In this document: positions 8,235-16,038 of the stretch, in pieces
Layout: every line of letters begins with the position of its first letter
Numbering within the stretch: position 1 is the stretch's first letter
Source: Collinsella sp. TF08-11AT
Lineage (GTDB): Bacteria; Actinomycetota; Coriobacteriia; Coriobacteriales; Coriobacteriaceae
Reading direction: 5' to 3'
DNA length: 54,954 nt
Assembly: GCF_003437035.1 (NCBI RefSeq)
Contig: NZ_QSRL01000007.1
Coordinates: 57,901-112,854, forward strand
The notes under the pieces: generated by a model
Seen by the model: only the letters and a program-made list of their open reading frames with translations
Database searches by the model: none
What the model was told of the DNA's origin: nothing
Translations under genes and position numbers: made by a program

Positions 8235-8456
8235 TTTGCTCGACCGATTGTACTCATCGGAGGTCGCACGAGGTCTAGCAATCGTTAATCAATCAACATC
8301 TACACATGCTTAAATTGTTTTATTAAAAATCATTCCTAATAGGCTTCACATTCGGTCTCATTTATGGATAATAGAACTCGTCAAGACGCACGTCCGGAGA
8401 GGGCCCTTACGGGACCGGACGAGCGCACCATCGCCATCGATCGAAAGGATCGAATC

Positions 8457-9017
8457 ATGAAGTTTGTTTGCCCCGTTTGCGGTTATGTGGAAGAGTTCGA
8501 CGGCGACCAGCTGCCCGAGGATTTCAAGTGCCCCCAGTGCGGCGTTCCCGGCTCTCGCTTCCTGAAGCAGGAGGAGGGCCAGCTCGAGTGGGCTGCCGAG
8601 CACGTCGTGGGCGTCGCCAAGATGGAGGGCGTCTCCGAGGACATCGTTGCCGACCTGCGCGCCAACTTTGAGGGCGAGTGCTCCGAGGTCGGTATGTACC
8701 TGGCCATGGCTCGCGTCGCTCATCGCGAGGGTTATCCCGAGATCGGCCTGTACTGGGAGAAGGCTGCCCACGAGGAGGCCGAGCACGCCGCCAAGTTCGC
8801 TGAGCTCCTGGGCGAGGTCGTGACCGACTCCACCAAGAAGAACCTCGAGATGCGCGTTGAGGCCGAGAACGGCGCCACCGCCGGCAAGACCGATCTTGCC
8901 AAACGCGCCAAGGCCGCTGGCCTCGATGCCATCCACGACACCGTGCACGAGATGGCTCGCGACGAGGCTCGCCACGGCAAGGCTTTCGCCGGCCTGCTCA
9001 AGCGCTACTTTGGCTAA
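8457..9017 (+). CDS. rubredoxin-rubrerythrin-type diiron protein
   Basis: 186 aa. The N-terminus is a rubredoxin-like iron centre (CPVCGY at residues 5-10, CPQCGVP at about 29-35), followed by a ferritin-like diiron domain with two glutamate/histidine pairs ([33 protein letters not shown]). Having the rubredoxin at the N-terminus is the reverse of classical rubrerythrin. Such proteins reduce hydrogen peroxide with electrons from NAD(P)H reductases in anaerobes. AAAGGA precedes the ATG at 8457; an upstream in-frame start has no ribosome site. Codon use is strongly biased to GC-rich codons, as in highly expressed genes. A terminator follows. Confidence 0.92.
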   Translation: MKFVCPVCGYVEEFDGDQLPEDFKCPQCGVPGSRFLKQEEGQLEWAAEHVVGVAKMEGVSEDIVADLRANFEGECSEVGMYLAMARVAHREGYPEIGLYWEKAAHEEAEHAAKFAELLGEVVTDSTKKNLEMRVEAENGATAGKTDLAKRAKAAGLDAIHDTVHEMARDEARHGKAFAGLLKRYFG

Positions 9018-9050
9018 GCCAGCAGCCTGAGAGATAATCTCTAGCTCGAT

Positions 9051-9081
9051 AAGGCCCGGACCGCAAGATCCGGGCCTTTTT
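9051..9081 (+). terminator. terminator of the rubrerythrin gene
   Basis: Stem AAGGCCCGGA / TCCGGGCCTT with an 8-nt loop, followed by TTTTT C. It is placed 34 bp after the stop codon. Confidence 0.85.
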
Positions 9082-9148
9082 CGTGTCTTGCGAACCAGTT
9101 AACGTCCCAAAAATAGGACCACCTTCGGCATCTAGAGAACGTTGCCCC

Positions 9149-10558
9149 TTAGCTGCGATTCAGGGTATTAAGCGCATTTGGACTCAAATCGTCATACTGG
9201 ACAAGGATTCGGGTTGGGTTTTTAGGGACAGATGCATCATCGGCACACCATAAACAGTCGCTGATATCGATATAAGGGATGCTCGAGCGCGTGAGGGCCC
9301 GTGCAAAAGAGCTTCCGCCCGCGTCACGCTCCACGGCCACGACGCAGTAAAGGCCCGCGTCTGCATGCTTGATCGAGACCTCCCCCGCCGGAAACGCCTT
9401 CCGCACAAGCGCCACCAGGCCATCGCGCGCCTCGCGAGCGCGCACGCGCACGCGGTTTACATGCCGCTCGTAATCACCCGATTCCAGCAAACGCGCCAAG
9501 GCAACCTGGTCAACAGAGCTCACCGACGAGGCGTAAAAACCAAGGTTGTGCTTAAACCGCTCCATTAGTTCATCGGGCAACACCATGTACGCTAGACGCA
9601 ACGCCGATGACAGGCTCTTCGAAAACGTGTTGGTGTAGATAACTGACTGGGCGGCATCGATCGACGCGAGCGCGGGAATCGGCTTGCCGGCAAGGCGAAA
9701 CTCACAATCAAAGTCATCTTCGATGAGATACCGACCTGGTCGCTCGGTGGCCCAGCTCAGCAGCGCGTAGCGACGCGCAATGCTCGTCACAAGACCGGTC
9801 GGATACTGATGGGACGGCATCAGGTGAAGGACATCGGTCCCGGTTTTCTGCAGAGCGCTCAGGTCCACGCCGTCATCATCCAACGGGATATGTCGTACTT
9901 GGCAACCCATAGCCTGATAGATGCGCGTCAGGCGCAAATACCCCGGATCCTCAACGGCATACACCTTGTCGGCTCCAAGCAATTGAACCAACATGGTATC
10001 GAGCAGCTGGGCGCCCGCACCGATAACGATGTTGTCGGGGTCGACATTCATGCCCCTCGTCCCGCGTAGATGGTGCGCAATCGCACGTCGCAGCCGAGCG
10101 GTGCCCTGCGCCGGCGCGGGCGAAAAGATTTCACGTTCGTCTTCGGATGTCAGCGTCGCCCGTAGCGCGCTTTGCCAAAGCCGCGCCGCCTCCAAAGCGG
10201 AAGGAGAAAGCGCATCGAATCGCTCGACCTGTCCGTTGACATCATGCGCGCTGGGGTCCACGGAGGCGACATCTCGGTCGATGCCCTCCGCAGCCGAAGC
10301 CAAAACCGGTGCATCCGGAAGTTCGCACGCGTAGTAGCCGCGCCGCGGCTTTGAGCAAATATAACCCTCGGCAAGCAACTGGCTATATGCATTTTCGATT
10401 GTAATGACACTGATTCCCAGATGACTGGCAAAGGCGCGCTTAGACGGCAAATGCTCTCCCGCCGCAATGCGCCCAGCAACGATATCATCTCGAATTTGCT
10501 GGTAAACATACTCATAGAGCGATGCCTCGCCGCGTTGTTCCAAATTGTAGTCGAGCAT
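9149..10558 (-). CDS. pdxR: PdxR-type MocR/GntR transcriptional regulator
   Basis: 469 aa. The N-terminal GntR winged helix (LYEYVYQQIRDDI, then HLPSKRAFASHLGIS) is joined by a linker to a class I aminotransferase-fold domain. This domain has GAGAQLLDTML, EDPGYLR and the PLP-binding Lys block TNTFSKSLSSALRLAYM. MocR proteins of this kind sense pyridoxal phosphate and activate pdxST. The gene is divergent from pdxS, which strongly supports the PdxR role. An ATG 33 bp upstream is less likely: a good minus-strand promoter (TTCAAG, 18-bp spacer, TAATAT at about 10595-10625) would start transcription too close to it, while AGGTGA precedes the ATG at 10558. Confidence 0.87.
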   Translation of the reverse strand: MLDYNLEQRGEASLYEYVYQQIRDDIVAGRIAAGEHLPSKRAFASHLGISVITIENAYSQLLAEGYICSKPRRGYYACELPDAPVLASAAEGIDRDVASVDPSAHDVNGQVERFDALSPSALEAARLWQSALRATLTSEDEREIFSPAPAQGTARLRRAIAHHLRGTRGMNVDPDNIVIGAGAQLLDTMLVQLLGADKVYAVEDPGYLRLTRIYQAMGCQVRHIPLDDDGVDLSALQKTGTDVLHLMPSHQYPTGLVTSIARRYALLSWATERPGRYLIEDDFDCEFRLAGKPIPALASIDAAQSVIYTNTFSKSLSSALRLAYMVLPDELMERFKHNLGFYASSVSSVDQVALARLLESGDYERHVNRVRVRAREARDGLVALVRKAFPAGEVSIKHADAGLYCVVAVERDAGGSSFARALTRSSIPYIDISDCLWCADDASVPKNPTRILVQYDDLSPNALNTLNRS

Positions 10559-10703
10559 GAGTTTGTCACCTGACCTTATCGAGTCATTCAATCTGATATT
10601 AGTCTGACCTTGTTATTATCTTGAAAACTGAGTATTTCGCCATACCCAGCTCCCCGATAGGATGTTCCGTCAAGCAATGCACATGCCAACCAAGGGAGCA
10701 ACC

Positions 10704-11588
10704 ATGGCAGAACAGACCAGCAAGGCCGATCGCGTCAAACTCAACCGCGAGCTCGCGCAGATGCTCAAGGGCGGCGTCATCATGGACGTCACCACGCCCG
10801 AGCAGGCACGCATCGCCGAGGAGGCAGGCGCCTGCGCCGTCATGGCTCTCGAGCGCATCCCGGCCGACATCCGTGCCGCAGGCGGCGTCTCGCGCATGAG
10901 CGATCCCAAGATGATCAAGGGAATCCAGGAGGCCGTCTCCATCCCTGTTATGGCCAAGTGCCGCATCGGCCACATTGTCGAGGCGCAGGTCCTGCAGGCC
11001 ATCGAAATCGATTACATCGACGAGTCCGAGGTTCTCTCCCCCGCCGACGATGTCTACCACATCGACAAGACCCAGTTTGACGTGCCGTTTGTCTGCGGTG
11101 CCCGCGATTTGGGCGAGGCGTTGCGCCGCGTCGCCGAGGGCGCCACGATGATCCGCACCAAGGGCGAGCCGGGCACGGGCGACGTGGTCCAGGCCGTGCG
11201 CCACATGCGCAAAATCCAAAAGCAGATCCGCAACGTTGTTGCCCTGCGTGACGACGAGCTCTTTGAGGCAGCCAAGCAGCTGCAGGTTCCGGTCGAGCTG
11301 GTGCGCGAGGTCCATGCCACGGGCAAGCTTCCCGTCGTGAACTTTGCTGCCGGCGGCGTAGCGACCCCCGCCGATGCCGCGCTGATGATGCAGCTGGGCG
11401 CCGAAGGCGTCTTTGTCGGATCGGGCATCTTTAAGAGCGGCGACCCCGCCAAGCGCGCAGCCGCCATTGTCAAGGCCGTGGCCAACTTCACCGATGCCAA
11501 GCTCATCGCTGAGCTTTCGGAGGATCTAGGCGAGGCCATGGTCGGCATCAACGCCGACGAGATCGAGATCATCATGGAGGAGCGCTGA
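10704..11588 (+). CDS. pdxS: pyridoxal 5'-phosphate synthase, PdxS subunit
   Basis: 294 aa, the standard length. PdxS condenses ribose 5-phosphate, glyceraldehyde 3-phosphate and ammonia into PLP, in a dodecamer with PdxT. Visible family blocks are KGGVIMDV, the ribose-binding Lys block [15 protein letters not shown] (Lys about residue 81), [11 protein letters not shown] with the second catalytic Lys (about 149) and [26 protein letters not shown] lies before ATG at 10704, and an upstream in-frame Met lacks one. It begins the pdxS-pdxT operon and faces pdxR across a 145-bp regulatory gap. Confidence 0.97.
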   Translation: MAEQTSKADRVKLNRELAQMLKGGVIMDVTTPEQARIAEEAGACAVMALERIPADIRAAGGVSRMSDPKMIKGIQEAVSIPVMAKCRIGHIVEAQVLQAIEIDYIDESEVLSPADDVYHIDKTQFDVPFVCGARDLGEALRRVAEGATMIRTKGEPGTGDVVQAVRHMRKIQKQIRNVVALRDDELFEAAKQLQVPVELVREVHATGKLPVVNFAAGGVATPADAALMMQLGAEGVFVGSGIFKSGDPAKRAAAIVKAVANFTDAKLIAELSEDLGEAMVGINADEIEIIMEER

Positions 11589-11614
11589 CGCTAGTCCAGC
11601 AGAAAGGATCGCGC

Positions 11615-12202
11615 ATGAGCGATTACGCAGACCATACGGTCGCCGTGCTGGCGGTCCAAGGTGCTTTTGCCGAGCACGAGGCGAGGCTGTCCGAGCTGGG
11701 CGCACGTTGTATTGAGCTGAGGCAGGCGGCTGATTTGAAGCAGGACTTTGACCGCCTGGTACTTCCCGGCGGCGAGTCGACCGTTCAAGGCAAACTCCTT
11801 GCCGAGCTTGGCATGCTCGAGGATCTTCGTGCTCGCATTGCGGACGGCATGCCCGTCCTGGGCACCTGCGCCGGCTTGATCCTGTTGGCGCGCGATCTTG
11901 CCGCCCATGACGATAAGGGCACGCCGCGTTTGGCAACCATGGATGTACTTGTCGAGCGCAATGCCTACGGCAGACAGCTCGGCAGCTTTCGAACCAAGGG
12001 GCAGGTAGCCGGCATCGACGGTGAAGTGCCGCTGACGTTTATCCGTGCGCCCCGCATCGTCGAGGTCCACGGCGACGCCAAGGCCTTAGCGAAAGTCGAC
12101 GGGCGCATCGTCGCCGCCCGCCAAGGCAACCAGCTCGGCGTAACCTTCCACCCCGAACTCGACGAAGACACCCGCCTCCACGAACTGCTCCTACAAATGT
12201 AG
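11615..12202 (+). CDS. pdxT: pyridoxal 5'-phosphate synthase glutaminase, PdxT subunit
   Basis: 195 aa class I glutamine amidotransferase that delivers ammonia to PdxS. The signature PGGEST (about residue 49), the nucleophile elbow GTCAGLILLA (Cys about residue 85) and the His-Glu pair in FHPELDEDTR are all intact. AAAGGA precedes the ATG. It follows pdxS by 26 bp in the same direction. The downstream 390 bp contain no gene and hold several large hairpins. Confidence 0.96.
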   Translation: MSDYADHTVAVLAVQGAFAEHEARLSELGARCIELRQAADLKQDFDRLVLPGGESTVQGKLLAELGMLEDLRARIADGMPVLGTCAGLILLARDLAAHDDKGTPRLATMDVLVERNAYGRQLGSFRTKGQVAGIDGEVPLTFIRAPRIVEVHGDAKALAKVDGRIVAARQGNQLGVTFHPELDEDTRLHELLLQM

Positions 12203-12215
12203 GAAGAACAGAAAC

Positions 12216-12279
12216 GAGAGTGGATAATCCCCCACCTTGAGCATGAATATGGGCTCATACCAGGAGATTATCCACTCTC
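12216..12279. repeat. inverted repeat behind pdxT
   Basis: Arms GAGAGTGGATAATC (12216-12229) and GATTATCCACTCTC (12266-12279), 14 bp perfect. An inner TGAGC...GCTCA pair makes one long stem. No T-run follows on either strand, so it is not a typical terminator. Confidence 0.7.
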
Positions 12280-12286
12280 ATACTAT

Positions 12287-12345
12287 GTAGTCGTTGGGGA
12301 CGTTCTTAAACGACTACTCAAACAAGAACGTCCCCAAACGACTAC
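12287..12345. repeat. GGGGAC-core inverted repeat with an internal repeated arm
   Basis: Outer arms GTAGTCGTT + GGGGACGTTCTT pair with AAGAACGTCCCC + AAACGACTAC. The AAACGACTAC unit also occurs inside the loop (12308-12317), so two alternative pairings of the left arm are possible. It shares the GGGGAC core of the dispersed hairpin family, but with a different stem. Confidence 0.7.
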
Positions 12346-12365
12346 ATTGCGATAGATGACCACGT

Positions 12366-12420
12366 TTGCCCAGATAAAACCGACCAAAATAAACCTGTCC
12401 CTTTTTGGCAGGTTTCGACC
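12366..12420. repeat. CTGTCCC hairpin, CCTGCCAAAA subtype, copy near pdxT
   Basis: Imperfect inverted repeat ACCgaCCAAAA / TTTTTGG(c)aGGT with AAACCTGTCCC in the loop. It is preceded by TTGCCCAGATAAAACC, the same flank as the copy at 53410-53460. The two differ at several stem positions. Confidence 0.7.
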
Positions 12421-12441
12421 AAGGCAATGTCGATGTTTCGG

Positions 12442-12594
12442 CAACGAAAGCGAGCGCCCACCAGAGCGAACAAATTGGCATGAAAAGAGGACGGCATAGA
12501 CCTTCTGGTCATGCCGTCCTCTTTGAATGACAAGTTGTCGCTCTGGTGGGCGCGCAGCGTCGAGCAGTTGCGCGGTTTGGTAAAACCGCGCAAC
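12442..12594 (-). ncRNA. large structured 3' element A behind the RGG-protein gene
   Basis: Directly behind the minus-strand stop codon. Read from the plus strand, a 16-bp outer stem (12454-12469 with 12538-12553) leads through small symmetric loops to a 14-bp stem (12484-12497 with 12511-12524), one unpaired base and an apical GACC-TTCT-GGTC hairpin. Beside it are the spacer GCGCAGCGTCGAGC and a 12-bp hairpin (12567-12578 with 12583-12594). Element B at 14205-14353 has the same plan, apical hairpin and spacer, but other stem sequences. No T-run follows. It is most likely a structured 3' untranslated region or processed RNA on the minus strand. Confidence 0.6.
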
Positions 12595-12598
12595 CCAA

Positions 12599-13510
12599 TT
12601 AGAAGCGGTTGCCGCGGAAGCCGCCACCGTTGCGGCCGCCGCGATCACCACCGCGACCGCCGCGGTCGCCGCCACGGTTGCCGCCGAAGCCGCCACGGTT
12701 GCCGCCACGGTCGCCAAAGCCACCACGGTTGCCGCCAAAGCCGCCGCGACCGCCGCGGTCGCCGCCACGGTCGCCAAAGCCGCCACGGCCGCCGCGATCG
12801 CCGCCGCGACCGCCGCGGTCACCGCCACGGCCACCGCGATCGCCAAAGCCGCCGCGACCGCCACGGTCACCGCCACGGCCACCGCGCTCGTCACGGCCGC
12901 CACGAGGACCGCGGTCCTCGTCCAAGCCCATGGCGACAAGCGGAGCGATAACCTTATCGAGGGCGGCCATCAGCTCGGTGGCCTCCTCATAAGAAAGCTC
13001 GGGCAGGAGCTTCTCCTTCTTGTTGGCAAGCTCGACCAGGCCCTCAGCAGCATCCTCGGCAGCGAAGACGACGATCTTGCGCATATCGCCCTCGGCGTCG
13101 TCGATGCGGCCGACCAGATCGGCAGCCTCGGCCTCGGCCATCAGGCCATCAAGCTCACGAAGGCGCATGCCCAGCAGGTCGGACATCTCCTTCTGCTCCA
13201 TCTTGGGCTTGAGGTCAAGGAGCTTGATGGCGCGCTCGATGTTTGCCATGCGCTCGGCCTTGGCCTCCTCCTCCTTGGAAATAGCAAAGCGACGGCTACG
13301 CAGCAGGCGGGCGGCCTTCTGCATCTTGTCCATCAGCTCTTCGTCATCGTAATCAGCGGTGGCCTCGACAACCTCGGCCTCCTCCTCGACGGAAACCTCG
13401 TCAGCAGCCTCAACCTCGGCAGCTTCGGTCTCCACGGTCTCGACTGCCTCAACCTCGGCAGCCATGGTCTCGTTCTCGGTCTCGTTCATGATCTCTTCGT
13501 TCTCGGACAT
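12599..13510 (-). CDS. RGG-repeat protein with acidic N-terminus, function unknown
   Basis: 303 aa in three parts. Residues 1-60 are acidic and Glu/Ala/Val-rich. Residues 60-170 are a helical domain (MQKAARLLRSRRFA, MSDLLGMRLRELDGLMAEAE, LVGRIDDAEGDMRKIVVF) that resembles a winged-helix or MarR-like unit. Residues about 200-303 are a low-complexity tail with about twenty RGG or DRGG/NRGG units interspersed with GGFG. RGG tails bind RNA and favour condensate formation in eukaryotes and in some bacterial RNA helicases and cold-shock proteins, but no helicase motif is present here. GAAGGAG lies before the ATG region. The 214-bp leader holds GGCCCtctcGGGCC-type hairpins. Structured element A follows the stop codon. 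Confidence 0.85.
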   Translation of the reverse strand: MSENEEIMNETENETMAAEVEAVETVETEAAEVEAADEVSVEEEAEVVEATADYDDEELMDKMQKAARLLRSRRFAISKEEEAKAERMANIERAIKLLDLKPKMEQKEMSDLLGMRLRELDGLMAEAEAADLVGRIDDAEGDMRKIVVFAAEDAAEGLVELANKKEKLLPELSYEEATELMAALDKVIAPLVAMGLDEDRGPRGGRDERGGRGGDRGGRGGFGDRGGRGGDRGGRGGDRGGRGGFGDRGGDRGGRGGFGGNRGGFGDRGGNRGGFGGNRGGDRGGRGGDRGGRNGGGFRGNRF

Positions 13511-13724
13511 GAGACTCCTTCTTGGCCCTCTCGGGCCTCATCGCCCCATTCGCGGGGCCCGTCGCGCACTCTTTGCGCTTTAAACATTCATGCCTCTCGG
13601 CAAAACGTCCATTAGTTTATGGTCTCGCCCGCCAATCTAGCTGCAGAATCTATGTGCACACATTAATGCGACATGTCGCGGTATCATGACCTGAACCAAA
13701 CGTGTCCATCTTAAGGAGCCCGCC

Positions 13725-14135
13725 ATGATTAAGCCCATCATGAAATCCGAGTTCTTTTTACGCCCGCCCTCCGACGACGCCGGCCCCGAAGACGCCGCGA
13801 CCGGGCAGGATCTCCTGGATACACTCCACGAGCATGAGCGCGAGTGCGTGGGCCTCGCCGCCAACATGATCGGCGTGCGCAAACGCATCATCTGCGTAAA
13901 GGACGGCAACAGGACACTCCTGATGTACAACCCTCAAATTCTTGAGCAGGTCAATGCCTATCAGACGAGCGAAGGATGCCTCTCGCTGATCGGTGAGCGC
14001 TCCTGCACCCGTTACCGTCGCATTAAGGTGGAATATTTGGACGAGAACTTCGTCCACCGCATCAAAAACTTCTCGGGCTACACCGCCGAGATCATCCAGC
14101 ACGAAATCGACCACTGCCAAGGAATCGTTATTTAG
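13725..14135 (+). CDS. peptide deformylase-like protein
   Basis: 136 aa, shorter than classical Def (about 165). Motif I reads GLAANMIG, where active enzymes have GLAAxQIG, so the oxyanion Gln is replaced by Met. Motif II (EGCLS, Cys ligand) and motif III (QHEIDH, two His ligands and the catalytic Glu) are intact. Short ANMIG-type proteins are common in gut anaerobes and are usually annotated as deformylase. Activity on formyl-methionine is uncertain with the Gln lost. AAGGAG precedes the ATG. A second, differently defective homologue lies at 21563-21982. Confidence 0.85.
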   Translation: MIKPIMKSEFFLRPPSDDAGPEDAATGQDLLDTLHEHERECVGLAANMIGVRKRIICVKDGNRTLLMYNPQILEQVNAYQTSEGCLSLIGERSCTRYRRIKVEYLDENFVHRIKNFSGYTAEIIQHEIDHCQGIVI

Positions 14136-14204
14136 ACAGCCAAGAAAAATAACCAGCTTTGCTCCGTTAAATGCGAATCGTGATAACGATGCGGGTTGAG
14201 CACA

Positions 14205-14353
14205 CGACAGCGAGCGAGCCGCATTTGCACCAAGGTGACGTGAAACGAAAGGGCGCTGACCTTCTGGTCGCGCCCTTGAAGTTGAACGTCAGATTGGTGT
14301 GAATGCGGCTCGCGCAGCGTCAAGCGGTCCGCCGTTCGGCAGAACGGCGGAAC
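14205..14353 (-). ncRNA. large structured 3' element B behind the aminotransferase gene
   Basis: Directly behind the stop codon at 14356. The outer arms 14214-14241 and 14286-14313 (28 nt each) pair throughout except for two 2x2 internal loops. The inner stem AAGGGCGC / GCGCCCTT (14249-14256 with 14270-14277) is followed by one unpaired base and the apical GACC-TTCT-GGTC. Next to it are the spacer GCGCAGCGTCAAGC and a GC hairpin (CCGCCGTTC / GAACGGCGG). It matches element A position by position in plan, but the stem bases differ. Confidence 0.6.
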
Positions 14354-14355
14354 TA

Positions 14356-15876
14356 TTAATTCTGGCGGTAGTGATCGAAGAAGTCGGCGAGGTCTTCGAG
14401 CGACTCTTTGAGCACTTCCATGCGCGGCAGGTACACGATGCGGAAGTGGTCGGGCTCGGCCCAGTTAAAGCCGCCGCCACGCGTGATCAGGATCTTCTTC
14501 TCGTGCAGCAGGTCGAGGGCAAACTGCTCGTCATCGGTGATGTTGAACTTCTTAACATCCATCTTGGGGAAGATATAGAACGCCGCACGCGGCTTGACCA
14601 CCGAGATGCCGTCAATCTTGCTGAGCGCCTCATACACAAAGTTGCGCTGCTCGTAGACACGACCGCCGGGGCGGATGTAGTCGTTGACGGACTGGTGTCC
14701 GCCGAGCGCCGTCTGGACGATCGACTGAGCCGGCACGTTGGAGCACAGGCGCATGTTAGAGAGCATGTTGATGCCCATAATGAAGTCGCTCATGCAGCGC
14801 TGGTTGCCCGAAAGCACCATCCAGCCAATACGATAGCCCGCGATCATGTGCGACTTGGAAAGGCCGCTAAAGGTAATGCAGGGCAGATCGGGAGCGAGCG
14901 AGGCAATCGAGACGTGCTCGTAGCCGTCCATGCACAGACGGTCGTAGATCTCGTCGGCAAAGATCATCAGCTGATGCCTGCGCGCAACCTCGACGATGCC
15001 CTCGAGCACCTCGCGCGGGTAGACCGAGCCCGTGGGGTTGTTGGGGTTGATGATGACGAGGGCCTTGGTCGCGCTCGTGATCTTGGACTCCATATCCTCC
15101 AGGTCGGGATACCAATCCGCCTGCTCATCGCACAGATAGTGCACGGGATGACCACCGGCAAGGGTTGCGCACGCCGTCCAGAGCGGATAGTCGGGGCTGG
15201 GGATCAGAATCTCGTCGCCGTTGTCGAGCAGCGCGTTCATCGAAAGCTGAATGAGTTCGGACACGCCGTTGCCCGTGTAGATGTGCTCCATCTGAACATT
15301 GGGCAGGCCCTTGATCTGCGAGTACTGCATAATCGCCTTGCGTGCAGAGAACAGGCCGCGCGAGTTGGAATAGCCTTCGCAGTCGGGTAGCTGCTGGCGC
15401 ATATCCTTAATGACCTCATCGGGCGTGCGGAAACCAAAGGGGGCGGGGTTGCCAATGTTGAGCTTGAGGATGCGCTCGCCCTCGTCCTCCATACGGGCGG
15501 CCTCGTCGACGACAGGACCGCGCACGTCATACAGGACGTTATCGAGCTTGGTGGATTTAGAAAAAGTACGCATGGTGGTGCTCCTTGGAATTTGAGCTGA
15601 GGGATGGGGTTCGGGCCTGGAAACGTTGCGGGGCGATGATGCCTCGCTTTGATCGGCGTCACCGGCGAGCAGCCAGGTAACATCGACCTCCAAAATGCGG
15701 GCGAGCAGCTCTGCCACATCGCGCCGCGGGATCGTCTTGCCGCTCACATATTGGCTCATCTGACTCTTACCGAGTTTTTTGCCGAACATCTCCGATGCAC
15801 GAATCACGTCCGACTGTCGAACATCGCGATCGGACATAGCCTGTCGCAGGCGATCGCTAAACGTCTCTTGGGCCAC
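14356..15876 (-). CDS. XRE helix-turn-helix fused to an AlaA-like aminotransferase
   Basis: 506 aa. Residues about 5-65 form an XRE/Cro helix-turn-helix (RLRQAMSDRDVRQSDVIRAS, then SQMSQYVSGKTIPRRDVAELL). A 35-residue linker leads to a class I/II PLP aminotransferase (residues about 102-506) with GNPAPFGF, NPNNPTGSVY and the PLP-Lys block SGLSKSHMIAGYRIGW. The catalytic part matches alanine transaminase AlaA (405 aa). The start is GTG at 15876, preceded by AAGGAGG. An internal AAGGAG eight bases before ATG at 15573 would also produce the bare 405-aa enzyme. A perfect palindrome and extra half-sites precede the gene, consistent with self-regulation. Structured element B follows it. Confidence 0.9.
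   Translation of the reverse strand: MAQETFSDRLRQAMSDRDVRQSDVIRASEMFGKKLGKSQMSQYVSGKTIPRRDVAELLARILEVDVTWLLAGDADQSEASSPRNVSRPEPHPSAQIPRSTTMRTFSKSTKLDNVLYDVRGPVVDEAARMEDEGERILKLNIGNPAPFGFRTPDEVIKDMRQQLPDCEGYSNSRGLFSARKAIMQYSQIKGLPNVQMEHIYTGNGVSELIQLSMNALLDNGDEILIPSPDYPLWTACATLAGGHPVHYLCDEQADWYPDLEDMESKITSATKALVIINPNNPTGSVYPREVLEGIVEVARRHQLMIFADEIYDRLCMDGYEHVSIASLAPDLPCITFSGLSKSHMIAGYRIGWMVLSGNQRCMSDFIMGINMLSNMRLCSNVPAQSIVQTALGGHQSVNDYIRPGGRVYEQRNFVYEALSKIDGISVVKPRAAFYIFPKMDVKKFNITDDEQFALDLLHEKKILITRGGGFNWAEPDHFRIVYLPRMEVLKESLEDLADFFDHYRQN
15573..15589 (-). promoter_or_regulatory. internal ribosome-binding site and start codon within the fusion gene
   Basis: On the minus strand CCAAGGAGCACCACC immediately precedes an in-frame ATG (residue 102 of the fusion). 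The downstream product would be exactly an AlaA-length aminotransferase without the DNA-binding domain. Confidence 0.5.
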
Positions 15877-15894
15877 AGGAACCTCCTTGCTGGC

Positions 15895-15980
15895 AAAGTT
15901 CAATTTATAGAACACGAATTGAACCAAGGTTCAATTTAGGCAGCAGTATAGCGCGGCACCTCATTCGAAAGTTCAATTTC
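15895..15980. promoter_or_regulatory. operator array upstream of the XRE-aminotransferase gene
   Basis: AATTGAACCAAGGTTCAATT at 15917-15936 is a perfect palindrome (9-bp arms around AA). Further TTCAATTT half-sites lie at about 15898-15906 and 15972-15980. The arrangement overlaps the likely promoter (TATAAA on the minus strand at about 15904-15909). It is a good candidate binding site for the gene's own XRE domain. Confidence 0.6.
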
Positions 15981-16038
15981 ATAAGAAAATGTACCGAACT
16001 CCAAGATTTGCCCAAGGCGGACAATGGCGTGTACACGT

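Noticed and set aside
12609..12992. Repeated GC-rich units that could look like a CRISPR or tandem-repeat array, with long antisense frames rich in Pro/Arg.
   Set aside because: The repeats are codon-level repeats of the RGG tail on the minus strand. They are contiguous and without spacers, and the antisense frames are by-products of GC codon bias.
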